A stretch of 64,000 nucleotides of DNA. It comes from Candidatus Gastranaerophilales bacterium. GTDB lineage: Bacteria; Cyanobacteriota; Vampirovibrionia; Gastranaerophilales; Gastranaerophilaceae. Location: the NCBI GenBank assembly GCA_944323475.1, contig CALUSQ010000005.1, forward strand, positions 1-64,000, in the 5' to 3' direction. The stretch's first letter is position 1. Each line of letters begins with the position of its first letter. Both the position numbers and the translations under genes were made by a program. Positions 17,896-27,304 of the stretch are shown piece after piece. The notes under the pieces are model-generated. The model did no database searches. It was not told the DNA's origin and saw nothing but the letters and a program-made list of their open reading frames with translations.

Positions 17896-17923
17896 GTTAT
17901 TTTACAATTGTAAATAAAATAAC
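17896..17923. repeat. Inverted repeat with an inner palindrome upstream of ctpA
   Basis: GTTATTTTA (17896-17904) pairs with TAAAATAAC (17915-17923) and encloses the core of the perfect palindrome TTTACAATTGTAAA (17901-17914). It lies between the response regulator stop and the ctpA start. It could be a terminator followed by AACAAAAAAC, or an operator for a dimeric regulator. Confidence 0.4.
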
Positions 17924-17954
17924 AAAAAACAAACCAAAAAGGTTCTGAAAGTTT

Positions 17955-19211
17955 ATGCTAAAAAAAGCCATATATATAATTATAATCTTTTTAATAAGCC
18001 TTACATTGTATCATTATCTTTCGATTCAAAGTGTTATGCTGACAGAACCAAATTTTGATAGTGAATACCTTGTAAACAAGCAATCAACAGCCCCTAAAAG
18101 ACTATTTTTAAAAACTTGGAGAATAATAAAAACAAAATACTATGACCCAACAATGAACGGTCAAGACTGGTCAAGATGGAATAAACACTATGTAGATCAA
18201 ATAAAAACTCAGGATGATGCTTATGTCGCAATAAATACAATGCTTGCGAGTCTTGATGACCCATATTCAAAGTTTTTAAGCAGTGAAGAATATGCTGAAC
18301 AAAATACCAATATCGATGCAAAAATTGTCGGCATTGGTGTAAATATAATGTCTATAGACGGAAAAATTATTATAATAAGCGTTGTAGAAGACACACCAGC
18401 ATCAAAAAATGGTATAAAACCCGGTGATGTAATATTAAAAGTTGGAAAAACAGATGTTAGCGGAAAAACAATCAGTGATGTTGCATCACTAATAAGAGGA
18501 GAACCAGAAACTACAGTTAATCTTGAACTTCTACGTAAAAAACAAAAATTAAATAAAGCAATAAAAAGAGAAGAAATCAAAATAAAAAATATAAAAGCCA
18601 GCATAATTGACAAAAATATTGGTTATATACAAATAGTAAGCTTTATCAGCTCCGATATGACAACTGAGTTTGTTGAAGCACTTGACAAAACACAAAATTG
18701 CCAAGGACTCATTCTCGATTTGAGAGGGAACACAGGCGGATTGATGCCAAATGCCGTAGTTATTGCTGATATGTTTATGACTCAAGGTCATATTGTAAGT
18801 ATCGTAGACAGAGAAAAACAAAAATCTGATATTGACGCTCAAAGCAAACCTTATGCAATTAACAAACCTGTCGTCATATTGATAGACGAAGGTTCTGCGA
18901 GTGCTTCAGAGATACTTAGTGGAGCACTAAAAGACAATCACAAAGCCATTTTGGTTGGAAAAACAACTTTTGGAAAAGGTATGATTCAAAAAATCTATCC
19001 ACTGCCGAATCAAACAGGAATGAATCTTACAATAGCAAAATATCTTACCCCAAAAGGCTATGACATTAACAAAAAAGGTATTTCTCCGGATTACGAAGTA
19101 GATTACACAGAAAATGATTTTCTAAAAAACAGAGATCCGCAACTTGATGAAGCAAAGAAAATAATGCGTAAACTCATAACATCACAAAAACAACTTGCAA
19201 ATGCAAATTAA
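17955..19211 (+). CDS. ctpA: Carboxyl-terminal processing protease CtpA (S41)
   Basis: Periplasmic serine protease anchored or exported by an N-terminal hydrophobic segment (about 5-24). A PDZ domain spans about 115-190 (IVGIGVNI, KPGDVILKVGKTDV). The S41 catalytic domain has LDLRGNTGG, the nucleophile Ser near 314 in GSASASEIL, and the general-base Lys near 339 in TTFGKGMIQ. 418 residues is typical. In cyanobacteria the family matures PSII D1; without photosynthesis a role in envelope protein turnover is more likely (inference). Its last 4 bases overlap the end of the convergent obgE. Confidence 0.93.
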   Translation: MLKKAIYIIIIFLISLTLYHYLSIQSVMLTEPNFDSEYLVNKQSTAPKRLFLKTWRIIKTKYYDPTMNGQDWSRWNKHYVDQIKTQDDAYVAINTMLASLDDPYSKFLSSEEYAEQNTNIDAKIVGIGVNIMSIDGKIIIISVVEDTPASKNGIKPGDVILKVGKTDVSGKTISDVASLIRGEPETTVNLELLRKKQKLNKAIKREEIKIKNIKASIIDKNIGYIQIVSFISSDMTTEFVEALDKTQNCQGLILDLRGNTGGLMPNAVVIADMFMTQGHIVSIVDREKQKSDIDAQSKPYAINKPVVILIDEGSASASEILSGALKDNHKAILVGKTTFGKGMIQKIYPLPNQTGMNLTIAKYLTPKGYDINKKGISPDYEVDYTENDFLKNRDPQLDEAKKIMRKLITSQKQLANAN

Positions 19212-20479
19212 TCATAATATTCAAACTGAATATGACCGATTTTAACAACATCTCCGTCTTTAATGCCTGCTTCTTTTAATGCTTCATACACATTCATCGA
19301 GGCCATAATATTTTGGAATCTGTAAAGCTGATCAATATTTCTGGTATCTGTAACATTTGCAAGTCTGATAAGCTTGCCGCCTTCAACAGAATATGTGTTT
19401 TTATCAAGTTTGTAAACTGAATATGAGCTGTCATCATTGTCAAATGCCGCAAAATCTTCATCAATATCAATTTTGAAATCAGGTTTCGGTATTTCATCAA
19501 CTTTTTGCGAAACAAAATCGACAAAAGACTTTATATTTTCTTTTGTAGCAGCAGAAATCAAAAATACATCATTTGAAAACTCTTTAAATTTATTTAGATA
19601 TTCTTCTTTTTGCTCTTCAAACACAGCATCTATCTTGTTTAAAGCAATAATTTGATATAGTTCACCAAGCCTTTGCGAGTGTTTTCTCAATTCTTCATTT
19701 ATCTTTTTATAATTACCAACAGGATCCTCTTGAGATATATCAACAACGTGAATCAGAAATCTACATCTTTCAACATGTCGCAAAAATTCATGTCCAAGCC
19801 CTGTTCCTTCACTTGCTCCCTCAATAAGTCCAGGTATGTCAGCTACTACAAAGCCATCACCAGAGATTTTTTTCACAACACCAAGATGAGGTACTAAAGT
19901 AGTAAAAGGATAATCAGCTATTTTAGGTTTTGCAGAGCTTATAACACTTATTAAAGTAGATTTTCCTGCATTTGGCATACCTAATAAGCCAACATCAGCA
20001 ATCAACTTCAATTCTAATTCTAATTCTCTTTCAATACCTGGTTCACCCGGCTCACAAAATTGAGGTGCACGTTTTTGAGCAGTTGCAAATCTGGCATTAC
20101 CTCTTCCACCTCTACCTCCCTTTGCAACAAGAACTTTTGCTTCTGGTTCAGTCAAATCTGCAATTATTTTGTCATTTTCCGGATCTTTTACAACAGTACC
20201 CAGCGGAACTTTTATGTACAAATCCTTGCCGCCTTTACCATGTTGAGACTTAGGTCTACCATTCTCACCATTTTCTGCTTTATAAATAGATTGATATTGA
20301 AAATCCATCAATGTTGTCATATCAGCATCAGCAATAAAATAAACGTCACCGCCTCGGCCTCCATCACCACCGGCGGGACCACCTTTATCAACATATTTTT
20401 CTCTACGCCATGCAACAGCACCATTGCCGCCACGACCTGAAAGGATTTTTATTTTTGCTTTATCTAAAAATACTGACAT
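19208..20479 (-). CDS. obgE: GTPase ObgE/CgtA
   Basis: Essential GTPase acting in 50S ribosome assembly and stress control. The glycine-rich Obg fold occupies about 1-158. The GTPase domain spans about 160-335, with G1 GMPNAGKST, switch region DYPFTTLVPHLG, G3 DIPGLIEGASEGTGLG and G4 NKID. A C-terminal OCT-type domain covers about 345-423. ATG start at 20479. Obg is 423 residues here, a normal size. Confidence 0.95.
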   Translation of the reverse strand: MSVFLDKAKIKILSGRGGNGAVAWRREKYVDKGGPAGGDGGRGGDVYFIADADMTTLMDFQYQSIYKAENGENGRPKSQHGKGGKDLYIKVPLGTVVKDPENDKIIADLTEPEAKVLVAKGGRGGRGNARFATAQKRAPQFCEPGEPGIERELELELKLIADVGLLGMPNAGKSTLISVISSAKPKIADYPFTTLVPHLGVVKKISGDGFVVADIPGLIEGASEGTGLGHEFLRHVERCRFLIHVVDISQEDPVGNYKKINEELRKHSQRLGELYQIIALNKIDAVFEEQKEEYLNKFKEFSNDVFLISAATKENIKSFVDFVSQKVDEIPKPDFKIDIDEDFAAFDNDDSSYSVYKLDKNTYSVEGGKLIRLANVTDTRNIDQLYRFQNIMASMNVYEALKEAGIKDGDVVKIGHIQFEYYD

Positions 20480-20520
20480 ACCAGAATATTAAAATAAAAA
20501 AAATTATTTGTCATTTTAGA

Positions 20521-21549
20521 CTAATTTTTTATTGCATTAATAATATTTGTAAAATCGAACAAACATTCATTTGCTTTTGATTTTACTTTTTTCATATCAA
20601 TATTTTTTAAAGATTTAAACAGTTCATCCATATCTTCTTTTTCATCAAGCATTGAACAAGGCAAAGAGAAAATTTCAGCTATTTTTTCAACTTTTCTGTC
20701 ATAGCTCAAAGCAAGAACAGGAATTCCATATTTTAAAGCTAACAAACAAGCGTGATACCTCATACCAATAAGACAATCTAAATTTGCAAATGATTGTATT
20801 GTCTCATCAATAGAAAGAGCTTTTAAAAGCTTTGTTTTAATAGAAGGATTAATTAGCTTTAATTGAGCTTCAAAATGTTTACACAAATCTAAATCCAAAG
20901 CATCTTGAAAAGAATATACATAAATCTCTTTATCACCATAATTTGCAACTATATGTCTTGCAAGGTTCATAAGATATTTTTGAGACAAACCTTTCCAACT
21001 TCGAAGCTGAACCCCTATCCTTCCCATAGAGACTCTTTCTTTGACAGAAATACTCCACACTGGATCAGAGACCAAATCAGGTTTTAATCCCCAACCACGA
21101 AGTCTAAATAAACTGTTTTCATCTCTAACTGTAATATACTTACATTTTTTTAAAAGTTCTTTTGTTAATAATCTACCAAACCAATTATTTATAGGACCAA
21201 TTCCTTGAGCAAAAATAATCACATCCTTCTTAAAAAATATTGCTATAGCAATTACAAATAAATAATAAAAAAGACTTTTCAAACTTGTAACATCTTGCAA
21301 AAGGCTTCCGCCACCGCTAATTAAAACATCACATTTCTTTAATGTGTCAATAACTTTAGGCAACGAAAAAGTATAAACAGAATTAACACCAAGACTCAAT
21401 CCAGTATTCTTCGGACTTTTAGAAAAAACTGTCACATAGCAACCTTCTTCTTTTAATTTTGAAGTGAGAACTTTTAAAATAGCTTCATCTCCAAAATTAT
21501 TAAAGCCATAATAACCGGAAACAGCGACATGTTTATGTTCTTTTTCCAT
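20521..21549 (-). CDS. csaB: Polysaccharide pyruvyl transferase CsaB
   Basis: Transfers pyruvate from phosphoenolpyruvate to a wall or envelope glycan; CsaB pyruvylation creates docking sites for SLH-domain proteins. The protein begins with GYYGFNNFGDEAIL and contains ISGGGSLLQDVTS, IIFAQGIGP and IGMRYHACLLAL, the family landmarks. 342 residues. It starts 2 nt after the stop of the upstream sugar kinase, so the two are co-transcribed. SLH-porin anchoring in cyanobacteria makes an envelope role likely. No SLH protein is in the window. Confidence 0.87.
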   Translation of the reverse strand: MEKEHKHVAVSGYYGFNNFGDEAILKVLTSKLKEEGCYVTVFSKSPKNTGLSLGVNSVYTFSLPKVIDTLKKCDVLISGGGSLLQDVTSLKSLFYYLFVIAIAIFFKKDVIIFAQGIGPINNWFGRLLTKELLKKCKYITVRDENSLFRLRGWGLKPDLVSDPVWSISVKERVSMGRIGVQLRSWKGLSQKYLMNLARHIVANYGDKEIYVYSFQDALDLDLCKHFEAQLKLINPSIKTKLLKALSIDETIQSFANLDCLIGMRYHACLLALKYGIPVLALSYDRKVEKIAEIFSLPCSMLDEKEDMDELFKSLKNIDMKKVKSKANECLFDFTNIINAIKN

Positions 21550-21551
21550 AA

Positions 21552-22490
21552 CTAAGCCCCATAATATGCACTATATACTTCTTCTTTATAAGGTGTTGAT
21601 TTTATAGCACCCATTCCATGACATTGAAGACCTGCATCTATAGAAGCAAGTTTTGCAGCTTCAAAAGGAGTCATACCAGAATTCAGTCCATGTAAAAATG
21701 CACCGTTGAATGCATCTCCAGAACCTGTTGAATCAACAATTTCATCTGTATAGAACTTTGTAAAAATTATATCACCTTCAAAACCTACAAAATATCCTTT
21801 GTCTTTTGCAGACTTTACAACAACTGTTTTGATGCCTTTGTCCCAAAAATATTTTATACATTTATCAGGAGAATCAATATCAAAAATTCTTACAACATCA
21901 TGTTCCAAACTTAAAAACAAAATTTGTATATACTGTTCTATTTCTTCAAAAGCATCTTTTGCATCTTCTGCTGACCACAACCTGCTATCAAAATTCACAT
22001 CATATGCCGTCGCCATATTGTGTTCATTTGCAACCTTAAATGCTTTTTTTACAGCTTCTTTTGCAGCAAGAGAAAGAGATTGCGTAATACCTGTAGAATA
22101 AACAACATCAGCACTTAATATATAATCAACAGATATATCATCTATCGAAAGCTTTGTTGCAGCAGTTTTTTTACGATAATATACAAACTCTTTATCTTCA
22201 TATTCAGGATGGCCAATAAAATAAACCCCATTAAAACCATCAATAAGCTTTACTTGAGATATATCAAGCCCTTCTGATTGCCAGCTATCCATAAGATATT
22301 CCCTAAAAGGATCATTGCCGACACGAGTAATATATCCGGACTTTGAGCCCAAACGCTGAGCAGCAATAGCCGTACAAAGAGTATCTCCACCATAATATTT
22401 ATCAAGTGTTTCTGCATAAGCCAAACTTTTATCACTTGATAATTCAATAAGGCTTTCACCTATAGTAATAATATCTAATTTCTCACCCAT
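21552..22490 (-). CDS. PfkB-family sugar kinase (KdgK-like)
   Basis: Ribokinase-fold kinase phosphorylating a sugar or sugar acid. It begins DIITIGESLIELS, has YYGGDTLCTAIAAQRLG near 35 and RVGNDPFREYL, and ends with the catalytic/anion-hole motif DSTGSGDAFNGAFLHG, where the final Asp is the base. The pattern resembles 2-keto-3-deoxygluconate kinases more than ribokinase, but substrate cannot be assigned. It is first in a two-gene operon with csaB. Confidence 0.82.
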   Translation of the reverse strand: MGEKLDIITIGESLIELSSDKSLAYAETLDKYYGGDTLCTAIAAQRLGSKSGYITRVGNDPFREYLMDSWQSEGLDISQVKLIDGFNGVYFIGHPEYEDKEFVYYRKKTAATKLSIDDISVDYILSADVVYSTGITQSLSLAAKEAVKKAFKVANEHNMATAYDVNFDSRLWSAEDAKDAFEEIEQYIQILFLSLEHDVVRIFDIDSPDKCIKYFWDKGIKTVVVKSAKDKGYFVGFEGDIIFTKFYTDEIVDSTGSGDAFNGAFLHGLNSGMTPFEAAKLASIDAGLQCHGMGAIKSTPYKEEVYSAYYGA

Positions 22491-22649
22491 AACTATGTCT
22501 CTGAGTCATATCCCATAAAGAATTTAGCATAAAAAACATGAGCGGGTCAAATATTAATGTAAAGAAATATTAAGAGAATATATACAATTTTAGCAATTAT
22601 TTAAATAATATATACTTTATATATATACACAGACAAAAGAGAGATTGAT

Positions 22650-23576
22650 ATGAGTACACAGAATAGTTTAAAGCAATATAATAACCTACTTGGAGCAGGA
22701 AACACTGCTAACAACTTCAATCGCAATCACGAAGCTACAAGCGTTAACAGACCAGGTGGGCTCTATATGAGAGGCAATACTTCTTTTCAACCTATCTTTG
22801 GCAACTATTATTCAAAAGATCCTATAACAAATTTTGGAAGCACAAGCAGTTCATCTAGCACAGGAGAAACTATAGCAACTATATTTTCTTGTCTAACAGG
22901 AGCTGTTGGCCTTGTTGGAGCTGCTGCAGGTGTTGCAAGCATATTCCAAAATAACAAACAAGAAAAAAACGTTCAAAACGGTGGATTTACAAGAAAAGAA
23001 ACAAAAGAAATAAAAAGAAATTCAGAAAATGCAGAAGATGTAAACGATGCTCTTGATTCTACAATGGCAACAGCAAAAGGCTATGACGAAACGTCATCAG
23101 TTGAAAATATGCAAAAAACAGCAGAAACATTAATGAAAGCAATAAACATTGCTAATACTCAAAAAAATGATGCAATTAATAAAGCAAATACAGCTGCTAA
23201 TAACATTAAAACACTAACAAATAATAGAAAAACAGAACAAACAACAAATGATGCTTTGAAAACAGAAAAAAGTAACTTAACAACTCAAATTAGTGATTTG
23301 GAAAATTTAATTAAAGATCCAAATACTTCAGATGCAGAAAAAACAAAATATAGAGAACAAGTAACTAAATTAAAGAAACAATTATCCGAAACAGAAAAGA
23401 AAATAAAAGAAAGTGACAAAAAACTTGCTGAATTTGATAAACAAATAGCAACACAAGAACAAATCAAGAAAAATAATGAAACAGTGGCAAATACACTTGA
23501 AACAAAAATTACAGAAGCAAACAGACTTGCAGAAGAACTCAATAGAAAAATAAACCAAAAAGAAGGAGAATCATAA
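22650..23576 (+). CDS. Unknown protein with a hydrophobic segment and C-terminal coiled coil
   Basis: The 308-residue protein has a polar Asn/Gly-rich N-terminus (1-65, containing IFGNYY), a Ser-rich patch, and a glycine/alanine-rich hydrophobic segment (about 75-105, LTGAVGLVGAAAGVASIF). A long Lys/Glu/Thr-rich coiled coil fills about 165-308. No signal peptide. ATG with AGAGAG upstream. Function unknown. It is followed by minC after 150 nt with no clear terminator, so a link to division is possible but unproven. Confidence 0.7.
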   Translation: MSTQNSLKQYNNLLGAGNTANNFNRNHEATSVNRPGGLYMRGNTSFQPIFGNYYSKDPITNFGSTSSSSSTGETIATIFSCLTGAVGLVGAAAGVASIFQNNKQEKNVQNGGFTRKETKEIKRNSENAEDVNDALDSTMATAKGYDETSSVENMQKTAETLMKAINIANTQKNDAINKANTAANNIKTLTNNRKTEQTTNDALKTEKSNLTTQISDLENLIKDPNTSDAEKTKYREQVTKLKKQLSETEKKIKESDKKLAEFDKQIATQEQIKKNNETVANTLETKITEANRLAEELNRKINQKEGES

Positions 23577-23726
23577 TCTCCTTTTTTTAATTTATATTAA
23601 AAGTTCATAACAAATTGAAACAATAGATTACAAATAATTGTATTTGATACATATTTCATATATCCTTTAAGTACAGGGGTTACAGCATTATGTAATTGCC
23701 GTAAAAAAACGGGATAATAAAAGAAT

Positions 23727-24860
23727 ATGGAATTAAACAAAAGATACATTGTAGATTTGTCACAGGCACAATCACCTGCTGACATTGTTTTTGAACTTAG
23801 CAACATAATAGAAAAGCCTGAAGCTGCTAATCAAAAAATTTGGTTAAAACTCGGTGACGTTTCACTTAATCAATCACAATTGTTGAGCATTCAATCACTA
23901 ATAAGCAGCATAAATTCAACTTTATCTCTTGTTGAATCACAATCACAACAAACAGAACTTGCCGCAGCAACATTAGGGATATGTACAAAAGATGTAGAAG
24001 AAGAAATAGAAAAAGAACTGGAAGCAAATACACCGGAAGCACCATTAAACACAGAAAATGAACAGCCAACTGAACAATACATTCCAATGACTGATCACAT
24101 TGATAATATTGAAACCGATGATACATCTAGCGAAGAAGAAAAAATTGCAGAAGAAAATGAAACAGATTTAACAGAAACCATTTCAGATTCAAAAAACACA
24201 GAAGATTCTCATGAAGAAGAAATTAAAGATAAAAATATAGAAAATAAAACAGAAACCAAACCAGAAGAAACAGAAAAAGAACCTGTATGGATACAACCAT
24301 CAAATCAAAATACAGAAGATACAGATACTATACAGGAAGAAGAAATTCAAGAACAACTTGATAGTATTTTTGACTCAGAAACAAAGCTTGAAAATATTCT
24401 CAGTGATGACAAAGATATAAATGAAATGAAAAACTGGCCTCTAACAAAAGAAGCCGAAGAATTTGAAATTCCGGAAGAAGTTATGACTGATGAAGATTAC
24501 GAAATTCTTCAAATGCATACTCAATATCACAAACAAACAGTTCGTTCCGGTCAAGTGATTCAATCTAACGGCAATGTCGTAATCATAGGTGATTGCCACC
24601 CCGGATGCGAAATACATGCAGCAGGTGATATCACAGTATGGGGAGTTTTAGGAGGTATAGCTCATGCTGGTTGCAAAGGTAACACAAAAGCAAGAATCAG
24701 AGCCTTGAACTTAAATGCTATTCAATTAAGAATAGCAGACTCTTATGCAAGGCGACCAGATCATATAAAAAACACATTTGTTGAAAAATCAAATGTATTT
24801 ACTCCGGAAGAAGCAAGAAATATAAACGGAAGCATAGTAATTTTAAAAATCAATGATTAA
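23727..24860 (+). CDS. minC: Septum site-determining protein MinC with a long acidic linker
   Basis: Inhibitor of FtsZ polymerisation at the cell poles. A divergent MinC N-terminal domain covers about 1-85. The C-terminal right-handed beta-helix domain (about 270-350) is clear: RSGQVIQSNGNVVIIGD, HPGCEIHAAGDITVWG, LGGIAHAG and ARIRALNL, which bind MinD and dimerise. Between them lie about 175 residues rich in Glu, Asp, Thr and Asn, where MinC normally has a short linker. First gene of minCDE; minD starts 29 nt downstream. Confidence 0.9.
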   Translation: MELNKRYIVDLSQAQSPADIVFELSNIIEKPEAANQKIWLKLGDVSLNQSQLLSIQSLISSINSTLSLVESQSQQTELAAATLGICTKDVEEEIEKELEANTPEAPLNTENEQPTEQYIPMTDHIDNIETDDTSSEEEKIAEENETDLTETISDSKNTEDSHEEEIKDKNIENKTETKPEETEKEPVWIQPSNQNTEDTDTIQEEEIQEQLDSIFDSETKLENILSDDKDINEMKNWPLTKEAEEFEIPEEVMTDEDYEILQMHTQYHKQTVRSGQVIQSNGNVVIIGDCHPGCEIHAAGDITVWGVLGGIAHAGCKGNTKARIRALNLNAIQLRIADSYARRPDHIKNTFVEKSNVFTPEEARNINGSIVILKIND

Positions 24861-24889
24861 CTAAATAATAAAAAAGGAGCAGAAACAAT

Positions 24890-25702
24890 ATGACAGGGAG
24901 AGTAATAGTAATTACTTCCGGCAAAGGCGGCGTAGGTAAAACAACCACCAGTGCCAACATTGGAACAGCACTTGCAAAAAATGGTTCCAGTGTAGTATTA
25001 GTTGACACTGACATAGGATTAAGGAACCTTGATCTTTTGCTTGGATTAGAAAATAGAATTGTTTATACACTTGTTGATGTCGTTGAAGAACGTTGCAAAT
25101 TAAAACAAGCTCTTGTTAAAGACAAAAAAAATCCTAACCTTTGTCTACTCGCAGCAGCACAAACGAGAGACAAATCAGCCGTTACAGCAGATCAACTTAA
25201 AGAAATTACTGAACAGCTACAAGAAGATTTTGATTATGTGCTTGTTGACTGTCCAGCAGGTATTGAAGAAGGCTTTAAAACAGCTATATCCGGGGCGACT
25301 GAAGCAATTGTCGTTACAACTCCTGAAATGTCAGCAGTAAGAGATGCTGATAGAATTATTGGGCTTTTAGAAGCTAAAGATGAAATAAAATCATACAAAC
25401 TGCTCGTTAACAGAGTCAGACCGAATATGGTTGAATCTAACGATATGATGAGCGTTGATGATGTTGTTGATATCCTTTCTTGTGAACTTATTGGTGTAAT
25501 CCCAGAAGATACAGGAATTATTACATCAACAAACAAAGGTGAACCTATTGTTAATGATGAAAATTCTATGGCCGGTAAAGCATATATAAATGTAGCCAAA
25601 AGAATTATGGGCGAAGATATACCGCTTTTGGATATCAATGAACCCAAAGGATTTGCAGCTTTCATTGCTAAAATAAAAAAAATATTTGGCGCTAAAGGTT
25701 AG
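24890..25702 (+). CDS. minD: Septum site-determining ATPase MinD
   Basis: Membrane-cycling ATPase that recruits MinC and is released by MinE. Deviant Walker A KGGVGKTT lies near residue 11, with VDTDIGLRNLDLLLG, VDCPAGIE (Walker B) and VTTPEMSAVRDADR following. The C-terminal amphipathic membrane-targeting helix is FAAFIAKIKKIFG. 270 residues is typical. The ribosome-binding site is AAAGGAG. Confidence 0.97.
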   Translation: MTGRVIVITSGKGGVGKTTTSANIGTALAKNGSSVVLVDTDIGLRNLDLLLGLENRIVYTLVDVVEERCKLKQALVKDKKNPNLCLLAAAQTRDKSAVTADQLKEITEQLQEDFDYVLVDCPAGIEEGFKTAISGATEAIVVTTPEMSAVRDADRIIGLLEAKDEIKSYKLLVNRVRPNMVESNDMMSVDDVVDILSCELIGVIPEDTGIITSTNKGEPIVNDENSMAGKAYINVAKRIMGEDIPLLDINEPKGFAAFIAKIKKIFGAKG

Positions 25703-25716
25703 AAAGGAGTTAAGAC

Positions 25717-26355
25717 ATGAAAGAAAATATTTTCTCTAATTTTTATACTAAAGTCTTGAACTTCTTTACTTCCGGGAAAAATGAAGGAGAATCATCAAGA
25801 GACACTGCCTCTAACAGATTAAAACTTGTTTTGATGCAAGATCGTTCTAACCTTGATGGCGCAACAATGCAAAAAATGAGAGAACAACTTATCGATGTAA
25901 TCTCCAAATATATCGAAATAGATACAGAAGCTCTAGACTTAAATCTTGAAGGTGACGGTGAAGAAATAGCTCTGATGTTAAATATCCCTGTAATAAGAGC
26001 AAGAACCAAAGAAGAAATCGAAGAAATAGAAGCAAAAGAAGAAGAAGCCCAAAAAGCCGCAATTGAAGAAGCACTAAAGGCAAAAGAAGAATCTGAAGAA
26101 AACAAAGAAACTGAAAATACAACAGAAGAAAATAATGATGAAACAGCTTCTGAAGAAGAAGAAGAAGAAGAAGAAGAAGAAGAAGAAGAAGAAGAAAAAC
26201 AGCAAAACGAAGAAAATGAATTAAATTATTCGGAAGAAACAAATAACCAAGAATCTCACGAAAATTCAGAAGAAAATTCAGTAGAAAATTCAGTAGAAAC
26301 AGAAAATAACACAGAAGAAGACAAGCCGAAAAAAACAAAAAAGAATAAAAAATAA
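25717..26355 (+). CDS. minE: Cell division topological specificity factor MinE with an acidic C-terminal extension
   Basis: Stimulates MinD ATPase and sets the division site. The MinE core is at about 1-97: amphipathic N-terminus (NFYTKVLNFF), then the anti-MinCD/topology domain (ASNRLKLVLMQDRSNLDG, MREQLIDVISKYIEID, LMLNIPVIRAR). An extra 115 residues of Glu/Asn/Lys-rich sequence follow, including about 15 consecutive Glu encoded by a GAA run. Typical MinE is 85-100 residues. It starts 14 nt after minD, with GAAAGGAG upstream, and a strong terminator follows. Confidence 0.93.
   Translation: MKENIFSNFYTKVLNFFTSGKNEGESSRDTASNRLKLVLMQDRSNLDGATMQKMREQLIDVISKYIEIDTEALDLNLEGDGEEIALMLNIPVIRARTKEEIEEIEAKEEEAQKAAIEEALKAKEESEENKETENTTEENNDETASEEEEEEEEEEEEEEEKQQNEENELNYSEETNNQESHENSEENSVENSVETENNTEEDKPKKTKKNKK
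26152..26196 (+). repeat. GAA trinucleotide run inside minE
   Basis: About 15 uninterrupted GAA codons encoding poly-glutamate in the MinE extension. A perfect 45-bp simple repeat can gain or lose units by slippage without shifting frame, so its length may differ between strains. Confidence 0.9.
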
Positions 26356-26377
26356 ATATTTTCTGCAGACATATCAT

Positions 26378-26410
26378 AAAAAAAGCGAAGATTAAATCTT
26401 CGCTTTTTTT
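26378..26410. terminator. Terminator after minCDE
   Basis: Stem GCGAAGATT/AATCTTCGC (26385-26393/26395-26403), extended by A7 and T7 on either side. It ends the minCDE transcript and would also work on the opposite strand. The following gene begins 25 nt later. Confidence 0.93.
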
Positions 26411-26434
26411 AATGCGAACTGTTATACTGTAAAA

Positions 26435-26905
26435 ATGGAAGAAAAAGAATCAAGAATAAGGAATGCACTTAGTGCAAAAACGAACTCATATGCCGGTCAA
26501 AGTGCATTAGAATACCAATATAATACAGAAAAGCTTAAAGAAGAAAACAAATATCGTGTAACAGGTGATGCATTTCCTGAAAAAATAAATCAGTTTAACT
26601 GGGGTGCATTTATACTGACACCGATATGGGGTGTATTTAACAATACACCTATAGCTTGTTTTGTAATTGTTTTAGGATTTATACCTTATATAGGAATCCT
26701 TTTAAGCTTCTTATTTGCTCTTTACTGCGGAATGAATGGTAATGAATGGGCTTGGAAAAATAAAGAATGGGAAAATACAAATCACTTCCACAACGTGCAA
26801 AGGAAATGGGCACAAGCTGGAATATTTATTGAAATAATAACTATAATTGCAATATCAACATTTGCAACATCATTTATAAATAAACTAATAAATCCTCTTG
26901 GCTAA
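26435..26905 (+). CDS. Small membrane protein, DUF2628-like
   Basis: The 156-residue protein has a soluble charged N-terminus (1-50), then FNWGAFILTPIWGVFNN, two hydrophobic segments (about 70-100), a polar stretch with NGNEWAWKNKEW, and a last helix (about 130-150). The WGAF-to-GMNGNEWAW pattern resembles small DUF2628-type membrane proteins with an aromatic motif. Exact family and function are not certain. It is transcribed alone after the min terminator. Confidence 0.65.
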   Translation: MEEKESRIRNALSAKTNSYAGQSALEYQYNTEKLKEENKYRVTGDAFPEKINQFNWGAFILTPIWGVFNNTPIACFVIVLGFIPYIGILLSFLFALYCGMNGNEWAWKNKEWENTNHFHNVQRKWAQAGIFIEIITIIAISTFATSFINKLINPLG

Positions 26906-26911
26906 ATATCA

Positions 26912-27304
26912 CTAATCTACATAAAGAAAGTCTTCATTTTCATCAATATAATCTTCCCAAAGAGGAATTTTTCCATCCAAAACTGATTTTTTATTCTTTT
27001 TTACAGCCTTTTTCAAATCAGACTCTTCAAATTTCGATTTTTCAAGCTTATTTTTATTAATTAAATTAGCAACATTCATCATTGCTAAAGAATTCAATGT
27101 CGCATTAAGTTGAGCACTTCTGTCTACAAAATGTGATTCATTAAACTGTTGTCCTTCTTCAGCAAAACCACCTTGTTGAAAATATTCCATACCAGGACTT
27201 TGTCTATCATCTTGAGTTTTTGCAGCAGTACCAGAGATGTCGCCGCTTTTAAAATTAAAGCTGCCGCCAATCCCGAAAAATCCTGCTGAGCGATTATCTA
27301 CCAC
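26912..27304 (-). CDS. Unknown small soluble protein
   Basis: The 130-residue protein starts with GTG at 27304, with AGGAGAA about 10 nt upstream. The N-terminal third is Gly/Ser/Phe-rich (GFFGIGGSFNFKSGD), followed by Gln-rich sequence, a short hydrophobic helix (TLNSLAMMNVANLI), then lysine-rich and finally acidic sequence (YIDENEDFLYVD). No family recognised. It is convergent with the preceding membrane protein gene with only 6 nt between. Confidence 0.6.
   Translation of the reverse strand: MVDNRSAGFFGIGGSFNFKSGDISGTAAKTQDDRQSPGMEYFQQGGFAEEGQQFNESHFVDRSAQLNATLNSLAMMNVANLINKNKLEKSKFEESDLKKAVKKNKKSVLDGKIPLWEDYIDENEDFLYVD

Noticed and set aside
25889-26377. A long leucine-rich minus-strand open frame.
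   Set aside because: It is the antisense of the Glu-rich minE extension (GAA read as TTC/CTT) and has no own start signals.
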